Shown piece after piece: positions 63,304 to 64,000 of a stretch of 64,000 nucleotides of DNA. The notes beneath the pieces were generated by a model. The model was not told the origin of the DNA, searched no databases, and saw only the letters and a program-made list of their open reading frames with translations. Source of the DNA: Collinsella sp. GTDB lineage: Bacteria > Actinomycetota > Coriobacteriia > Coriobacteriales > Coriobacteriaceae. Every line of letters begins with the position of its first letter. Position 1 is the stretch's first letter. The stretch spans positions 1 to 64,000 of the forward strand of contig DXLX01000032.1 of assembly GCA_019414515.1 (NCBI GenBank). Reading direction: 5' to 3'. A program made the translations under genes and the position numbers.

Positions 63304-64000
63304 ATGGCTGCAATTTTCAATAGCCCCAGCAAGTACATCCAGGGCCCGGACGAGCTGGCCAAGCTCGGTTCCTATGTCGAGCCGCTCGGTGCTAAGGCCC
63401 TCGTCATCGTGACGCCTTCGGGCAAGAAGCGTGTCGGTGCCAAGATCGAGGGCGGTTTTGCCGAGGCTAAGGCCGAGCTGCTGTTTGAGGACTTTAACGG
63501 CGAGTGCTCCAAGGGCGAGGTCGATCGCCTGGTTGCGCTCGCTCGCGACAACGGTTGCGACATCATCGTCGGCGTCGGTGGCGGCAAGATTCTCGACACC
63601 GCGAAGGCCGTTGCCTATTACCTGGAATCCCCGGTTATCATTTGCCCCACCATTGCTTCGACCGATGCCCCGTGTTCGGCGCTTTCGGTGCTCTATACCG
63701 ATGACGGCCAGTTCGACAAGTACCTCTTCCTTAAGGCAAATCCCAATATCGTCCTGATGGATACGACGGTTATCGCGGCGAGCCCGGTGCGCCTGACGGT
63801 TTCCGGTATGGGCGATGCGCTCGCAACCTACTTTGAGGCCCAGGCGACGCATGATGCCGACGGTGGCACCTGCGCTGGCGGCAAGGGTGGTATGGCCGGC
63901 CTGGCGCTTGCCAAGCTCTGCTACGAGACGCTTATGGCCGATGGCGTCAAGGCCAAGGTCGCGCTGGAGAAGGGTGCGCTCACTCCTGCCGTCGAGCACA
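63304..64000 (+). CDS. gldA: Glycerol dehydrogenase, partial (runs off the window)
   Basis: The first 232 residues of an NAD-dependent glycerol dehydrogenase, which oxidises glycerol to dihydroxyacetone. The frame is open to the window edge with no stop. MAAIFNSPSKYIQGPDELAK, the cofactor loop GVGGGKILDTAKAVAY, and PTIASTDAPCSALSVLYTDD are typical of GldA; the metal-site Asp is expected in STDAP and the first metal His further downstream. The gene starts at ATG 63304 with a weak RBS (GAGAATGGG). It is separated from the iron-containing dehydrogenase by a strong terminator, so it has its own promoter or depends on read-through. Confidence 0.92.
   Translation, partial: MAAIFNSPSKYIQGPDELAKLGSYVEPLGAKALVIVTPSGKKRVGAKIEGGFAEAKAELLFEDFNGECSKGEVDRLVALARDNGCDIIVGVGGGKILDTAKAVAYYLESPVIICPTIASTDAPCSALSVLYTDDGQFDKYLFLKANPNIVLMDTTVIAASPVRLTVSGMGDALATYFEAQATHDADGGTCAGGKGGMAGLALAKLCYETLMADGVKAKVALEKGALTPAVEH

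Overview
The window is chromosomal DNA of a high-GC Gram-positive gut actinobacterium, most likely Coriobacteriia and close to Collinsella. The reasons are the strong GC3 bias, TAATG/ATGA operon overlaps, an LPxTG pilus locus with a class C sortase, GatCAB, a short class I glutamine synthetase beside an OmpR-type regulator, and many short palindromic repeats between genes. The genus is an inference from style and gene content; no rRNA is present.

Layout. 0-6 kb: glutamine synthetase I, an atypical GlnR-like regulator, an HtrA-like protease and NAD-dependent DNA ligase. 6.5-7.7 kb: a Phd/PIN toxin-antitoxin pair followed by decayed antitoxin and RelE-like toxin pieces. 7.7-13 kb: a MATE exporter divergent from a heterodimeric ABC exporter. 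13-18 kb: a PD-(D/E)XK-like protein bounded by two copies of one palindromic repeat, then moaA, a moaC-mobB fusion and a HAD phosphatase. 18-29 kb: a pilus locus with a beta-helix adhesin whose frame is broken at a G7 tract, two pilins and a class C sortase, with an AbiE-like two-gene module between the last pilin and the sortase. 29-33 kb: gatCAB. 33-36.5 kb: a small membrane protein with a P1B-type ATPase, and a second PIN-domain toxin-antitoxin pair. 37-38.2 kb: tmRNA followed by repeat-rich DNA that includes a tandem array of hairpins with an exact 62-bp period. 38-43 kb: a patatin-like protein, rplM-rpsI, glmM, an EIIA-Glc-like protein and nagB with a long structured leader. 43.5-50 kb: a 998-aa STAND/SARP-like regulator, YhbY, a methyltransferase and a PFL/UPF0210 protein. 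49.8-54 kb, minus strand: metF, a separate MetH activation protein, and metH. 54-64 kb: glutamine synthetase III, tRNA-Glu, a MurT-GatD fusion, two TPR-like proteins, an iron alcohol dehydrogenase and the start of a glycerol dehydrogenase.

How the parts fit. Nitrogen and amide metabolism recurs: two unrelated glutamine synthetases, a GlnR-like regulator and a GlnR-box-like site upstream of GSIII, GatCAB, and the glutamine-using MurT-GatD. GlmM, NagB and an EIIA protein lie together and touch amino-sugar flux.

The least explained DNA is (a) the G7 tract, consistent with on/off switching of a pilus adhesin; (b) two copies of an undescribed-looking long-arm hairpin element (32694-32836 and 48160-48293) with a conserved core and covarying stems; (c) the 62-bp hairpin array after tmRNA; (d) four copies of a roughly 62-bp palindrome and six of a roughly 33-bp palindrome; (e) the nagB leader; and (f) a MITE-like element near tRNA-Glu. 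All of these were read by eye; no search or folding program was run.
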